From positions 6,540,001 to 6,604,000 of the forward strand of contig NC_060109.1 in NCBI RefSeq assembly GCF_021155765.1: a stretch of 64,000 nucleotides of DNA, read 5' to 3'. Positions 22,056-31,890 of this stretch are shown in pieces (position 1 is the first letter of the stretch; each line of letters begins with the position of its first letter). The notes beneath the pieces are model-generated. The model saw nothing but the letters and a program-made list of their open reading frames with translations. It did no database searches and was not told where the DNA came from. This DNA is from Diprion similis. Its lineage: Eukaryota; Arthropoda; Insecta; Hymenoptera; Diprionidae. A program made the translations under genes and the position numbers.

Positions 22056-22269
22056 CATCCATCCCCAGCACGATTCTCCCATCAAACAAGACTCGACCTG
22101 CATATCGTGGGGAAAATTTTTATGCACCGCCCCCGCTCTCCATCGTCCCGTAACCGACATCTGGCATTATTTAATAATTTTTGAAGAATCTTTAATGTGT
22201 GACAGATTTATTTCAACAGCTGCATCCGGCATTTATGATAAGATTCAGTATGTACAAATTTATTTACAT
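22056..22269. other. Spacer between OB-fold gene and terminal repeat
   Basis: No gene. It contains the word CAACAGCTGCATCCGGCATT (about 22216), a third copy of the start of the duplicated segment at 19.8 and 20.1 kb. Confidence 0.5.
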
Positions 22270-22607
22270 TACCATCCACTGCATTCATTATCAGCATGAG
22301 CTGAAAGGCTGCATTTCCAGGAATTTTTCTCAAGTGGTCTAGCGTTATCTAACTTAGAGCTTCCCGCCGTCGAACAAGACCCGACAGGATTTTACCGTCG
22401 CCCCCCCCCCCCCCCCCCCCCGGCCACCGCCGGGGATTCACCGCGCGCCCTTCGCGGGCCTCCCCCCCACTTCCCGCGGACACCTCGCGCACCCTTCGCC
22501 CCCCCCCCCCCCCCCCCCCCAGCCGCTGCAGCCGGCCCGTAGGAATAGGGGGAACCGCCCCTCGAAACGCCGCCATTGTGTTCCAGAACTCTTCTATATT
22601 ATCTACT
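22270..22607 (-). repeat. Polinton terminal repeat with two poly-C runs
   Basis: This matches the outer end of the large element (for example GTGGTCTAGCGTTATCTAAC and CGAACAAGACCCGACAGG). It ends ...ATTATCTACT at 22607. There are poly-C runs at about 22401-22421 and 22499-22520, with a GC-rich piece of about 78 bp between them that the other copies lack. The outer run sits at the same distance from the tip as in both ends of the 10.9-kb element. Confidence 0.8.
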
Positions 22608-22609
22608 TA

Positions 22610-23930
22610 CCATACGAAATAGTTCAGTTCACGCATAACCCCGGGATTTACTTTGAAATGATAGCGACTCTACAGATCTACAAGGATGAGTGGAGCCTGG
22701 TGGTCGACATGGATTTGGATAGTATCTTTCAACGCGATAGAAGTATCAGGTCACACTGAGGGAAAATGAGTAGGATATGTAGCAGGCAAGAAAATACGGA
22801 ATCAACGCTATGCGAGTCTCTCGATAGAGACGTAAGCGGCATGTTAAACAAAGTCGAAAAAAACCTAGATGTATCACATGACGTAGTAGGCGCTGAAAAA
22901 CGGAAACGACGAGGTTTAGTTAACGCTTTAGGGTCGCTCGCCAAATCTTTATTCGGCCCCATGGACGCGGAGGACGCAGCCCGAATCGACGAGGAAATAG
23001 AAGCTCTTCGTAACGACCAGACAAACCTGAAGTTAGTTGTGCAGAAGCAGATACAGATCATCTCCTCCACCTTAGAAGTCTTTAACGGCTCCATGAGCAA
23101 CATTGAGAGCAACGAAAAGGCCCTCAGGGAGGCGACGAGACAATGAGAAACGAGCCTAAGCCTAAGTCATAAAAATACCGCTAGTTGGAAACGAGGAGTA
23201 CAGCGTCAATAAAATACACCCCCTTCCGGTACGTGCGTGGAACAATACGTCTTATTATTTGGAAATCACAGAGGAACTCGCCGTAGTAGATCACGAGTAT
23301 CAAAATTATGTGCGGATGCGCCAATCCGATCTAGAAAGCTGCAAGCACTTGGGAGTACACTATTTGTGCGACCATCGACACCCGACAAACGTGATTCGCG
23401 ACCAGGTCCCTTGTGAAATTTCGATATTTGCGAAAACTGACGTTCAACTCGGAGAGTGCCCGAAAAGAGCAATAGAACTAGGCATTTGTTGCACCGAAAC
23501 CCGAGACTATCGCGATTACTTGTAACAAAAATCCCGTCTGACGCGAAACGTTAGTAGGATCTGGCACGATAACTTTCAACGGGAAGTGTGTTGTAACTGC
23601 AAAAAATTTCCGACGGAGACTCTGCGACGTTATCAACAGACGCAAGAATTCAGCTTCTTACCTACATTTAACCTGAGTCTACACGAAGACGATCTCAAAG
23701 CGATCCCTCTTGCGAAAAATATAAGCGGCAAAATCGTATTAAATGGAGTACTTCGCGGGGCGGAGATGAACTCTTTAGGCTCTAGTTCAAATAATTTACG
23801 CAATAAGTTGTACAGCGATCAAGCTAACTATGCAGCGCATTGGACACATGCCTCAATTACGTACTTGATAAGTAGTTTCATAGTAATTGTATTCCTAGGG
23901 TACATAGCATATCATCAAACGAAGAAGTAA
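22610..23930 (+). pseudogene. env, fusion-glycoprotein type, broken and 5'-truncated
   Basis: Resembles the baculovirus F-like Env of insect errantiviruses, which mediates membrane fusion. Frame 2 from 22610 shows Env-like sequence, then a TGA at about 22757-22759, then an open part (22766-23146) with a furin-type KRKRR followed by a hydrophobic segment and an acidic helix, as expected at the SU/TM boundary. A frame change leads to 23259-23525 (Cys-rich). After stops, 23586-23930 ends in a membrane span (ITYLISSFIVIVFLGYIAY) and a short basic tail. At least one nonsense codon, a frameshift and probable deletions make it non-functional. Confidence 0.8.
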
Positions 23931-24340
23931 TGCAGTTAAAGACCAGACGGGCGTTGTGGAACCACCACGTCCACGAGAACGCAAACTGCCTTTTGGTGGA
24001 GCTTGTCTCAAAAGAAACTCACAAATCACGGGTACTATGTAAAATAAAGTAAAATAAAATAAATTAAAGCAAAACAGAAAAACCCTAAAGTAAGCTTAAG
24101 TAGAATGGTAATAATAGAATAGAGCAATAACGAGGGGTAGCAATAGGAATATAACACAATTGTAAGCCGAGCAGACCTACCTCAATAAAGTATAACACAG
24201 TTACGGTAGTCGGCAAGCATGAAAACACGCAGACAGCAGCAATATGATAAAGAAAAAAAAAAAAAAAAACATGTGTAAGCGAAATCCAACGTAATTTAAC
24301 GTAGCCAGAAAATAATAGTCCGGAGGCCTATTCTCCTGTA
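23931..24340. other. ERV untranslated region upstream of the 3' LTR
   Basis: No ORF of note. It includes AATAAA-rich stretches near 24040-24065 and a poly-A run near 24251-24269, which may be a small insertion. Confidence 0.5.
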
Positions 24341-24350
24341 GAGGGAGGGA
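24341..24350 (+). promoter_or_regulatory. Polypurine tract
   Basis: GAGGGAGGGA lies directly before the TG of the LTR, the expected position for the plus-strand primer. Confidence 0.7.
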
Positions 24351-24710
24351 TGTTGTAACCCAAAAGTAGTATGACTCGTCAAATTGCGTAAGTAGGTTAG
24401 ATTGTTGCAGTCAAGACGGCTGAGCGATGCATGACCTGGAATGTGTCGAACCGCTGAACCAATGCATCGCCCAAGCGCCTGACTCAGCATTATAGAATTA
24501 ATAAATTAACTGAATAACAAAGACAAAGGACTGTTCAGATCGGGGCCGAGCCCTGAACTACGGCAAGTGCCAGGAACGTGGAAACTGATCTAATAAACAC
24601 CTTTTATACTTTGTTTCACCAATTCGTGGCTAAGTGAGAGAAATTCATCTTTCTCCCCTCTGGGAACTACCCGCACTCTCCTATCCCTACAACTAAGTAG
24701 AGATACAACA
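24351..24710 (+). repeat. ERV 3' LTR
   Basis: 360 bp starting TGTTGTA and ending TACAACA, a perfect 7-bp inverted terminal pair with TG...CA ends, preceded by a polypurine tract. Only this LTR of the element is in the window. Confidence 0.75.
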
Positions 24711-24718
24711 GCTTCATT

Positions 24719-25116
24719 ATGGAACACACTGGCCTGAAGGAGGTTTTTTCGGTAATTTATTCCGAAGCGTCGGCTGAAAAGGCTCTACTGGGGCATGCTT
24801 ATTGAGAGGGATTCGAGGACGTTCTTTAGTTCAATTAGCTCTAGCAGACCGTGTGATATCATCTTTAACTTTCGATGAAACCGAAGTTGAGCTGTTAGAT
24901 AATATTTTGAGCAAAGTCGCAGACGCAAATTTTAATCAATTAACACACGTTAACGTATTTACTCCCATTGTGGGTAAATTCGTAGCTCGTTTGGAGACTT
25001 TGAAAAATAATGATCTAATAGCCCAACTGTGGCTCCAATATTTTCAATTGGTACTACAAACTGACATCTTGGCTACAACTAACAGCAAGTGTAAATTTTG
25101 CAATTATCAAATTTGA
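24719..25116 (+). pseudogene. Transposon-associated protein fragment of unknown function
   Basis: ATG at 24719 opens MEHTGLKEVFSVIYSEASAE and reaches a TGA at 24803; the reading continues one frame over from 24802 to 25116 (RGRSLVQLALADRVI ... LWLQYFQLVLQTD). I recall this combination (an N-terminal ME/QxTG start, GHAY, and a W-x-QYF motif) from repeated uncharacterised ORFs in insect genomes linked to transposable elements, but cannot name the family. A frameshift after GHAY and an early end after CKFCNYQI make it a relic. It starts 9 bp beyond the LTR. Confidence 0.4.
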
Positions 25117-26075
25117 TCTTTGTTCATTGCTTTACAAACCGAAATTCAACATCAAACAACGAAGGTAAGATGGATCCATTCAACATTCAACCAAAAAATT
25201 ATCAGCTGTTTAGCTATTGTGAGTACTTGTAGCTATCTAGTGAAAAAATTCAAATTTGGTATTCGTGTGGCCTTATATATAACAATATTCGAGTAGTTAT
25301 TTTCATGAAATTTTATTTCATCTGACGGTGAATCTGTACATGAGAGGCGAAGAAGATCAATTTCACAAGGTCATATTTAATGCTGCGAAGGGCAGAGACA
25401 TGATAAGATGCTTAGGTGCTACGCGATGCAGGAGACGAGCAAATAGAAAATGTCAGATGATTTATTCAAAACATTCGATTACATGCGTTACTGAATCATC
25501 TTGGACTATTTATTAAAGAGAATATAATTGTTTGTGTTGGATTTCACTAAAATGCGATTTACTCAAAACTGTATTTTTAGTTACTCAAATTGCTCCTTGC
25601 GCATGAGTTCTGCTCGGATTCACTTGTCCTTCGCAGTGAAGATTCACACATATGCTATACACAAAATGAGGGATCGATATCATTATACTGTATAAGGAAC
25701 ATAGTTTTTTAGACCCAGATTACATGAAAAATGCTAAAGTTTCGTGGAAAAAATATGTTTCTTGTTATTATGTAGGGATGAGTAGATCAATTTGAAATTC
25801 GATCCTTAAATTTCTTTGCCTGGGTGCCCTGAACACTCTCTGCGAAGATGAAGATCAAAGGATTTTTTCTAATGCGCAAGGAGCATTTTGAAGTTGGTAT
25901 GTTTTTACTACTTAACGATGCATAACTTCTGTATTTCTAAAGCAATCCTTAAGCTCAAGAGGGCATTTTCTTAGTTTTTGAGTACACTTTTACATGATCT
26001 AAAAGAAATTTCAATTATGAGAAAAGTGCCAAAGTTTTTATTTTGAGTGGGGTCTTCCCTTGAAGCAAGTTTCAA
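25117..26075. other. No gene; weak inverted repeat
   Basis: The word TGCTCCTTGCGCAT near 25590 recurs reverse-complemented near 25880 with TTCGCAG about 30-45 bp further in both, suggesting a small hairpin element spanning about 25560-25960. Short ORFs (for example 25328-25516) are unrecognised. Confidence 0.45.
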
Positions 26076-27644
26076 TTATCGAACTAAATGCACTTTATGC
26101 AGATTAGAAGGAATGGTTTGCTGCGTTTTTGAAATACTCTCGTGCTGGTGAAGGCAGTCGAGATAATTTTCGAAAGTTATTTGATTGTTCAATATATTAT
26201 TTTTGACATCTTTTGCTTTCTTCACAATCTTATTATCATCCATTCGTGTAGCATACATTTTGGAACGCAGTCCAACAAATTCAGTCATTATTTTGCCATT
26301 TCTCTCATCCTTCATTAGTCCTACGACTTTTTTGTTAACCTGAGGGATGTTATAAATATTATCAGCAGGATAATCGCTGGTGTCGAATCTGTCAATATTG
26401 TCTGGAATGAATTCATAAACGTCACAAGATTTTATTTCATAAATAAGACTATTATACCTATACCTATACCGTATCGGTATACATTAACTTACAATTTGAT
26501 TTCAACCTTGGTCACATAAAAGAATAGTGAAAGTCGTAGACGCAAATTTTGGATAAATCTAGAATTGCCATTCCGGCGTAGATTGGTTTGTTAAATATCA
26601 CTTCAAGCCTATTCAATTGTATCGCAACGAAATTTTCACTGGATATACTTTGACTGTGGAAATTTGGTCGCGATATCAATGCTTTGGCACCGTCACGCCC
26701 ATGCCATTTTTGTGCCAACGTAACATCAGAATATTTGCGAACATTTTCCATCGTTTTACCAAATACCGCGTTGTTCATCAGTTTGTATAGATTTTGTTGG
26801 AACTTTTGGCCCTCAATGCAGTGTTCAAATCAATATAACTCTTCAGCCGTTCAGGTTGTTTGAATTTCTATATTCTATGAATTTCACGCAATATCAAACC
26901 GTTTTCCGCACACTGCAAATTACGATGATGTTTAACATAGCGTGACTTATTCTGCAACGTAGCTAAAAATTTTGAAGTTTTTCCACTAAGGGCCTTTTGA
27001 TGATTTGGACAAAAGGGTAAATCTTGATGTAAATTGTGAACATTGACAGGGTATTCTAAATCCACCTCCAATATGTATCCATCGTCAGACTCTTCGCCAA
27101 CGCGCATAAAATGAATATCATGTACTCGATGCACCCATTCAGAATTTCCGCAAGGTAAGTACTGAGACATCGCCCAACCATACAAATTATTCACGTCTAA
27201 GTAGAGCAAGGATTTGGTTTTTAACTGTGGATTGCAATCTGTCATGTATTCATTATTCGCTCTGCTGTATCGGTTCGAGCATTGACTCAATCTTCCACGC
27301 AAGCCTCCTTCGATAAACAGCAGCATATCAACGTCCGTGAGCAATTCCAGTTGAATTTTTGTGTGGAATAGCATGCAATCCCACGTAAAACCGGGTAAGA
27401 TACAGTAGTGTGCCGGATCGAGCTTATATATTCGGAGGCAATTATCGCGAAAAATTTTAAAAACGCCTGCGAGGAGCATTACGTCAACTTTCAGATACAA
27501 ATCACTATACTCGCCCAATGTCATGATATTAAAACTGTCCCGGACGTTCTGTGCATGAATGTAGTCTTCATCTTTAATATGTTGATCATTCAAGACGTTA
27601 TAGATGAAATCGGACATTCGGAGTATAGTATACTTTAAGGACAT
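26076..27644 (-). pseudogene. Second Polinton-type PolB, divergent, broken
   Basis: A protein-primed family B polymerase relic. 27644-26868 carries the palm start, with motif A in LYLDVNNLYGWAMSQYLP. A TAG at about 26868-26870 and a frame change near 26790 precede 26778-26512, which holds motif B ([14 protein letters not shown]). Motif C begins (KLMYTDT) but is split by a short TATAGG-type repeat at about 26451-26470; beyond it the frame resumes near 26315 (KDERNGKIMTEFVGLRSKMY). The N-terminal exonuclease region is absent. It is clearly diverged from the 31.9-42.8 kb copy, so a different Polinton lineage or an older copy. Confidence 0.85.
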
Positions 27645-28800
27645 GGTTGTTCAAGGGCGATACTCCATGTATTACACACATTGATTGTTGTAACAGTAGC
27701 AATCAGCCGTTGATGAAGCGTGGCATTACTTTTTTTCGTCACTTTCGAATGTGACGTAGTTGACATTGTGGAGTGCCTGTTAATTATGCCGATCCCAGGG
27801 TGTTCCGAATTACAATTTACCTGTAATAACCAATTTGGGACGAATTACGGAGTTGTTTAATGACGTGATTCATTGAAATTTGACGTAACCGATTTTTCTA
27901 GAAGTCATAAAGAATGTTTCGGAATCAAGAAATGGGAGGAAAAAATGACACATGCATATATCATGAAACAGAAAAAGATTATCCTTAACTGTATCACATG
28001 CATTGGTTGCTGTAACAGCATTCATCAGCCGTTAATGAAGCCTGGTAAATCTCACTTTCTTCCGTCACTTTCGACCGTGACGTAATACGCATGTCGAGTG
28101 CCTGTAAATAGTGCGGATACCAGGGTATTCAGAACCATCAGGATTATTCAAAAACAGTTAATTTGGGATAAATAACGAAGTTGTGCAATCTTGTGATACC
28201 TTCAAATTTGACGGGATAAATTCTTCTCGAGTAACGAGGGATGCGTCGGAATCAAAAGATGTAAAGAAAAAAAATAAATAATAATAAACCGCTGGCATAT
28301 CATGGAACGAAAAAGATCATTTTCAACCGTGTTTTCAAACTATACCAAACTCCTAATATCCTGTACTCAACGTATACTGGATTCGTGAAATCATATTCTC
28401 GAAGTATAACGTACACCTCCGTCCACGTCATTGGAGTATACACTATATGAAATTTGACATTTGAAGGACAGTATGCTTTGAGGACATGCTCGTTCAAGGG
28501 CGGTATACTATGCATCACACGCATTGGTTAATATTACAGTATTTATTGGCAGTTCATCCAGCCTTGGATTTTGATCTTTGTCATTACTTCTGAACGCTAG
28601 GTGATTGGTACGTGGAATGCCTGTAAATCACGTGGATATAAGGTTATTCAGAAATGCGATTCAACAAAAGCAATCAATTGTGAATGAATAACGAAGTTGT
28701 GCGATTTTGTGATTTATTTCAAATTGATTTTACGAATTTTTACAAAGCGGAACCAATGTCCAAAGATCAAGAAATGTGAGAAAATATGAATCAGCTGTAT
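27637..28800. repeat. Degenerate tandem repeat, about 320-340 bp unit, three copies
   Basis: Landmarks recur in order: ACATGCATTGGTT-like, TCACTTTCGA/ACTTCTGAACG, GTGCCTGTAAAT, ATAACGAAGTTGTGC and GAAATGxGA. They occur in units of about 27640-27960, 27985-28290 and 28475-28800. The first unit abuts the upstream side of the polB relic. Copies differ widely. An extra 140 bp (about 28335-28475) separates units two and three. Confidence 0.65.
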
Positions 28801-29452
28801 TAGTTTATCGAAAGCAATGAACCCTGATTGCGTCCTTACAGTACACATTTCTTAAATCGTGTCCGCAAAACATACGATCCATCGGCGTCCCCGAATAATA
28901 CGAACCTGTGATGAAATATGTTTTTTCGAGGACAGTCCTCGAAGTACTACGGTTTCCAGATGTCCTCGAACTAATCGAATGACATATGATGTATTTTTTG
29001 AGGACAACCCTCAAAGTGTACGTAAGGTGTACATTTTTCCAAGGACCGGCCTCAAAACAGCCGAATGTCCTCGAAATAGCTAACGCACATACTAAAAAGT
29101 CCTCAAGCCATCCTTTACATATCTCTCTCTCTCTATCTCCCAAAAAAGTCCTGTACCGCATAGCAACAGGTGAAAAAGATTATAATAACAATAGTAGACG
29201 CATGAAGTTGGCGGTGGGGTGAGATGCCAAAAACAAAACAAAAAGCATCTAGCAAACAAAACTTACGATGTTCATAACAAGATGTGCGCTGAGAAGTCGA
29301 CCGTGGAGTATTTTTAAATAAACTTATTTAATAATAAAATTGCTGATGCTATGAAGTTAGTGTAAAGTGATTGACAGCTGTCATCGGAAGTTTATGACAG
29401 TCTTTGACAAATATCTTCACAGTTATCTGTTTCTGACACAAAAAAGATAAAT
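28801..29452. other. Gene-free, GAGGAC-rich
   Basis: 28910-29110 has repeated GAGGAC/GTCCTC words, including the palindrome GAGGACAGTCCTC near 28929, and a CTCTCTCTCT run near 29122. The rest is AT-rich leader before the OTU-like ORF. Confidence 0.5.
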
Positions 29453-29941
29453 ATGCAAACGAGAATTATAAAGATGATTCCAGACGGGAATCATCTTTTT
29501 CGCGCGCTGGCGTATTGTGTACACGGCACTCAAGATCGACATGCAGAGGTAAGACTGAGTATCGTTTCAAATACAGTTGATAATTGGTCTACATTTGCAG
29601 GTTTCATTACAGGTAATGATTCAAACGGTGCCGTGATTCGGTCACCTGGTGATTCCAAATCACACATGAATAAAAATGCAATTTACGGGGGAGAAGCAGA
29701 ATTAGCTGCAGCTGCGGAAATTTCAAAGATATGTTTAATCGTGTATCGCGGAGAACAAATTTATCCACACCAAATCGGATCCCAAGATGAAAGACAATTT
29801 TCGCTACTCTTCACCGGCGATGGAGACAGTGGACACTTTGATGTCTTGCAGAACGAAAATAAAATTCAGATAGTGAGTAATTTTGATGTCTTGCAGAACA
29901 AAAATAAAATTCAGATAGTGAGTAATAAGTATCAGAAGTAA
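29453..29941 (+). CDS. OTU-like cysteine protease domain with His in the catalytic Cys position
   Basis: ATG at 29453. The OTU fold is suggested by IPDGNHLFRALAY near residue 9, YGGEAELAAAAEI near the middle, and GHFDVL near residue 128, which supplies the catalytic His region. In OTU enzymes the residue after DGN is the nucleophilic Cys; here the codon at 29492-29494 is CAT, His. The protein should therefore not cleave ubiquitin by the usual mechanism. The C-terminus is a tandem 15-residue duplication. OTU domains occur in several insect transposable elements, for example Helentron-type, and the neighbourhood fits that origin, but this is inference. Confidence 0.65.
   Translation: MQTRIIKMIPDGNHLFRALAYCVHGTQDRHAEVRLSIVSNTVDNWSTFAGFITGNDSNGAVIRSPGDSKSHMNKNAIYGGEAELAAAAEISKICLIVYRGEQIYPHQIGSQDERQFSLLFTGDGDSGHFDVLQNENKIQIVSNFDVLQNKNKIQIVSNKYQK
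29837..29926 (+). repeat. 45-bp tandem duplication at the OTU ORF end
   Basis: 29837-29881 and 29882-29926 differ at one position. Each unit contains a possible splice acceptor (CTTGCAG) followed by a possible donor (GTGAGT), so the duplication copies a putative mini-exon of 21 nt. Confidence 0.85.
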
Positions 29942-30006
29942 CAAGCAAATGATAGTATAAATCAAAATATATCACCAAACAGTCAAAACGACAGCCAGGA
30001 TTTACG

Positions 30007-30798
30007 TTGGCAATGAAGAAAGGAGGAGTTTCAATCAGCAGACAAGGCGGTGGAGATAGTGGATGGTCGGACGTATCACAAAAGAAAAAGGAAAATAAAA
30101 TTGTAAGTGCGAATAAACAAATAAGCCATAGAATAATATCAAACAAATATTCGTATAACCAGGCAAGAGGACGACCAGGATCTATGTTGACCACAAGAGA
30201 AAGACGTGTGTCGCGGAGTGAACAGCAACGCAAATATAGAGAAAAAAATAGTATAAAGAAGGTGATTTTGGAGAATAACAGGCAGAGCGGTAGCAAAAAT
30301 AATTCAGCAATGGTGAGTGGTAGCCAAAATAATTCAGCGAAGGGTGCAGAAGAATTAGAAGAATCGATTGTGATTACTGATTTGGAAAATAAATCAAGAG
30401 AACGACCAACCAATCATACTAGCAAACATGTCAGCATAAGTAATAAAACAGAACTCGAGGAGAGTGAAGAAAAATGAAGCCAAGGAGATAGATCCATATC
30501 AATGGAGAAGGAACACCAATTTTCAAGCAACAAACAGAAGCTTAGATTGATGAACAAAAGAAAAGTAAACACAGAAGGAATTGAACTGGACAGCAAGAGA
30601 CAACGAGTAGATGAAACGACAGACGGAAAAGAAGTGTATCAACGACTTATAAGCAAAAATAACGTATCTGAAATTCGTGTTTGTGAAGAAATATTAGGTA
30701 ACAGTGATACGTCGACATCGATAGAGAAGGAACTGTCTGTATTCAGCCAAACAATAGAAGATAGCAGAGACGGTGTGACGAAATTTCTCGCCATTTAA
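30007..30798 (+). pseudogene. Unknown basic/polar protein following the OTU ORF
   Basis: Open from 30007 to a TGA at 30475-30477, and open again in the same frame from 30478 to 30798. The first part has RGRPGSM and RSEQQRKYREKNS, a basic pattern I associate with N-terminal regions of large insect selfish-element proteins. Low-complexity Gln/Asn/Glu-rich stretches follow. GTAAGTGCG at 30094 and CCAG before GCAAGAGG at 30165 could bound a short intron. It may be the continuation of the OTU gene. No enzymatic domain was recognised. Confidence 0.4.
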
Positions 30799-31205
30799 CA
30801 ATAAATAACAAATAAAATTGACAACTTGCAACTTCTGTTAAAATTAAACCGCAGGTTCCTTGGATTGATACAAATGACAATAATTCCATTCGTTTTCGTG
30901 GATGAGTTATCAAAATCTGACAATGCCGATTAACCAGAAGTATTGCATGTAGAATAAATAAATTAATAAATTTGTAAAAGTAAAATTTTGAGAAATACTA
31001 TGACGAAGTTCCTAGCCATTCAAACAATAAAATAACAAATAAAATCAACAGCTTGGCACTTATCTTAAGATTCGATCACACAGGTTCCTTGCATAAATAT
31101 AACTCTCAATAATACCATTCGTTTTCGTAGATATAGTTATTGAAATATGACACTGCAAATTAACCGAAACTCTTACATGTAGAATGAATAAATTAGTAAA
31201 ATTGT
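30777..31205 (+). repeat. Tandem repeat, about 212-bp unit, two copies
   Basis: 30777-30990 and about 30999-31205 share GACGAAxTTxCTxGCCATT, AATAACAAATAAAAT, CAGGTTCCTTG, CCATTCGTTTTCGT and ATGTAGAATxAATAAATTA in the same order. The first copy contains the stop codon of the preceding ORF, so the repeat duplicated a gene 3' end. Confidence 0.75.
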
Positions 31206-31368
31206 AAGAACAAAATGTCTACACCACACTACTACGAGGAGTACATGTTTCACATTGGGCGTCTTCTCGCAAAATGTCTGGTCAAAACTAGTTATCTATA
31301 TTTCCGCCCACCCACTGACACCGTGCTTCAACCGTCATCGCCTAGCGCGCTAATATTTGAATCTCACA

Positions 31369-31527
31369 ACAGGAGGCTGTCCGTCGCAAGTTGTGAGCCT
31401 ACGGCGACTACTCTCCGTATACGCGTAGTCTTGAACACACCTGTGATATACCCAAATATATAGTTTAGCTTAAGTGTATCCCTGTGTTATCATTATACCT
31501 ATACCCACGGTCCTAGCATACATAGCA
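31369..31527 (+). repeat. 5' LTR of the gypsy element (partial)
   Basis: 31369-31467 matches 49925-50014 with few differences (shared GGCTGTCCGTCGCAAGTTGT and CCGTATACGCGTAGTCTTGA). The right end, at ...TAGCA, is set by the adjoining primer-binding-like site. The upstream half of the 3' LTR (49850-49924) has no counterpart here, so the 5' side is truncated or replaced. Confidence 0.75.
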
Positions 31528-31541
31528 ATTGGCGACGAGGA
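31528..31541 (+). promoter_or_regulatory. Primer-binding-site-like sequence
   Basis: ATTGGCGACGAGGA follows the LTR end. TGGCGACGAGG-type sequence immediately after the LTR is common in insect gypsy-type elements. The tRNA was not determined. Confidence 0.5.
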
Positions 31542-31770
31542 TGCAGACACATGACTAACGCTCACATACATTTTGTACGGGCGCGAGAAGTAATTCGTGC
31601 GTGACTTGATAATTCGAAATAGTGCGTGAACGGGAGAGTCATCAGAAACACTCATACATACATACAGTGTACGTGCGCGAGAAATACTTCGTGCGTGGTT
31701 TGATATGAAGTGAATTGAGAACGTAGTGATAAGCCCGGGGCGATAAGTTGGGAAAGTGTGAGGTACGCCA

Positions 31771-31890
31771 ATGTCCGAGTCAGACTCCGAAAACGAATAC
31801 GCTGATTGTAAAGAGCAATTGACGCTTAGCAAAGCACATCAATTATTGAAACGGGATATCACTTCCAAGCTAAAGAAAAGAGGCTTCGGA
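31771..31890 (+). pseudogene. First ORF (gag N-terminal part) of the gypsy element, cut by the Polinton
   Basis: ATG at 31771 begins MSESDSENEYADCKEQL and runs open to the Polinton insertion after 31890. The frame resumes at 42774 in the same register (VDENTSWDILRKQLVDL) until a TGA at 42942-42944. The 6-bp target repeat is TTCGGA here and TTCGAA on the far side. The function of this N-terminal part is not recognised. Confidence 0.65.

Larger units (their letters stand above)
19726..22607 (-). mobile_element. Rearranged Polinton-like fragment with one terminus
   Basis: The right boundary is a terminus of the same family as the 31.9-42.8 kb element: TTATCTACT ends at 22607, as TTATCCACT does at 42773. 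It carries the same C-run about 90-110 bp inside. Leftward follow an OB-fold-like gene, a 288-codon gene, then a scrambled zone (19726-20640) built from pieces of polB and of the terminal region in both orientations. The other terminus is missing. The parts match or complement the 10.9-kb copy, so this is the same or a sister family. Confidence 0.75.
22608..24710 (+). mobile_element. Endogenous retrovirus (errantivirus-type), 3' part
   Basis: It contains a broken env, an untranslated region, a polypurine tract and a 3' LTR. The 5' portion, including gag and pol, is not in this window. The env is cut at its 5' side by the Polinton terminus at 22607, with the following TACCAT as the presumed target site. 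The missing left part cannot be located because the other Polinton end is lost. Confidence 0.75.

Noticed and set aside
22349..22576. A Gly/Arg-rich ORF over the Polinton tip
   Set aside because: Product of the C-runs in the terminal repeat.
29811..30413. A 200-codon minus-strand ORF
   Set aside because: Antisense to the OTU-like end and following polar ORF; Leu/Phe-rich by complement of Lys/Glu-rich coding sequence.
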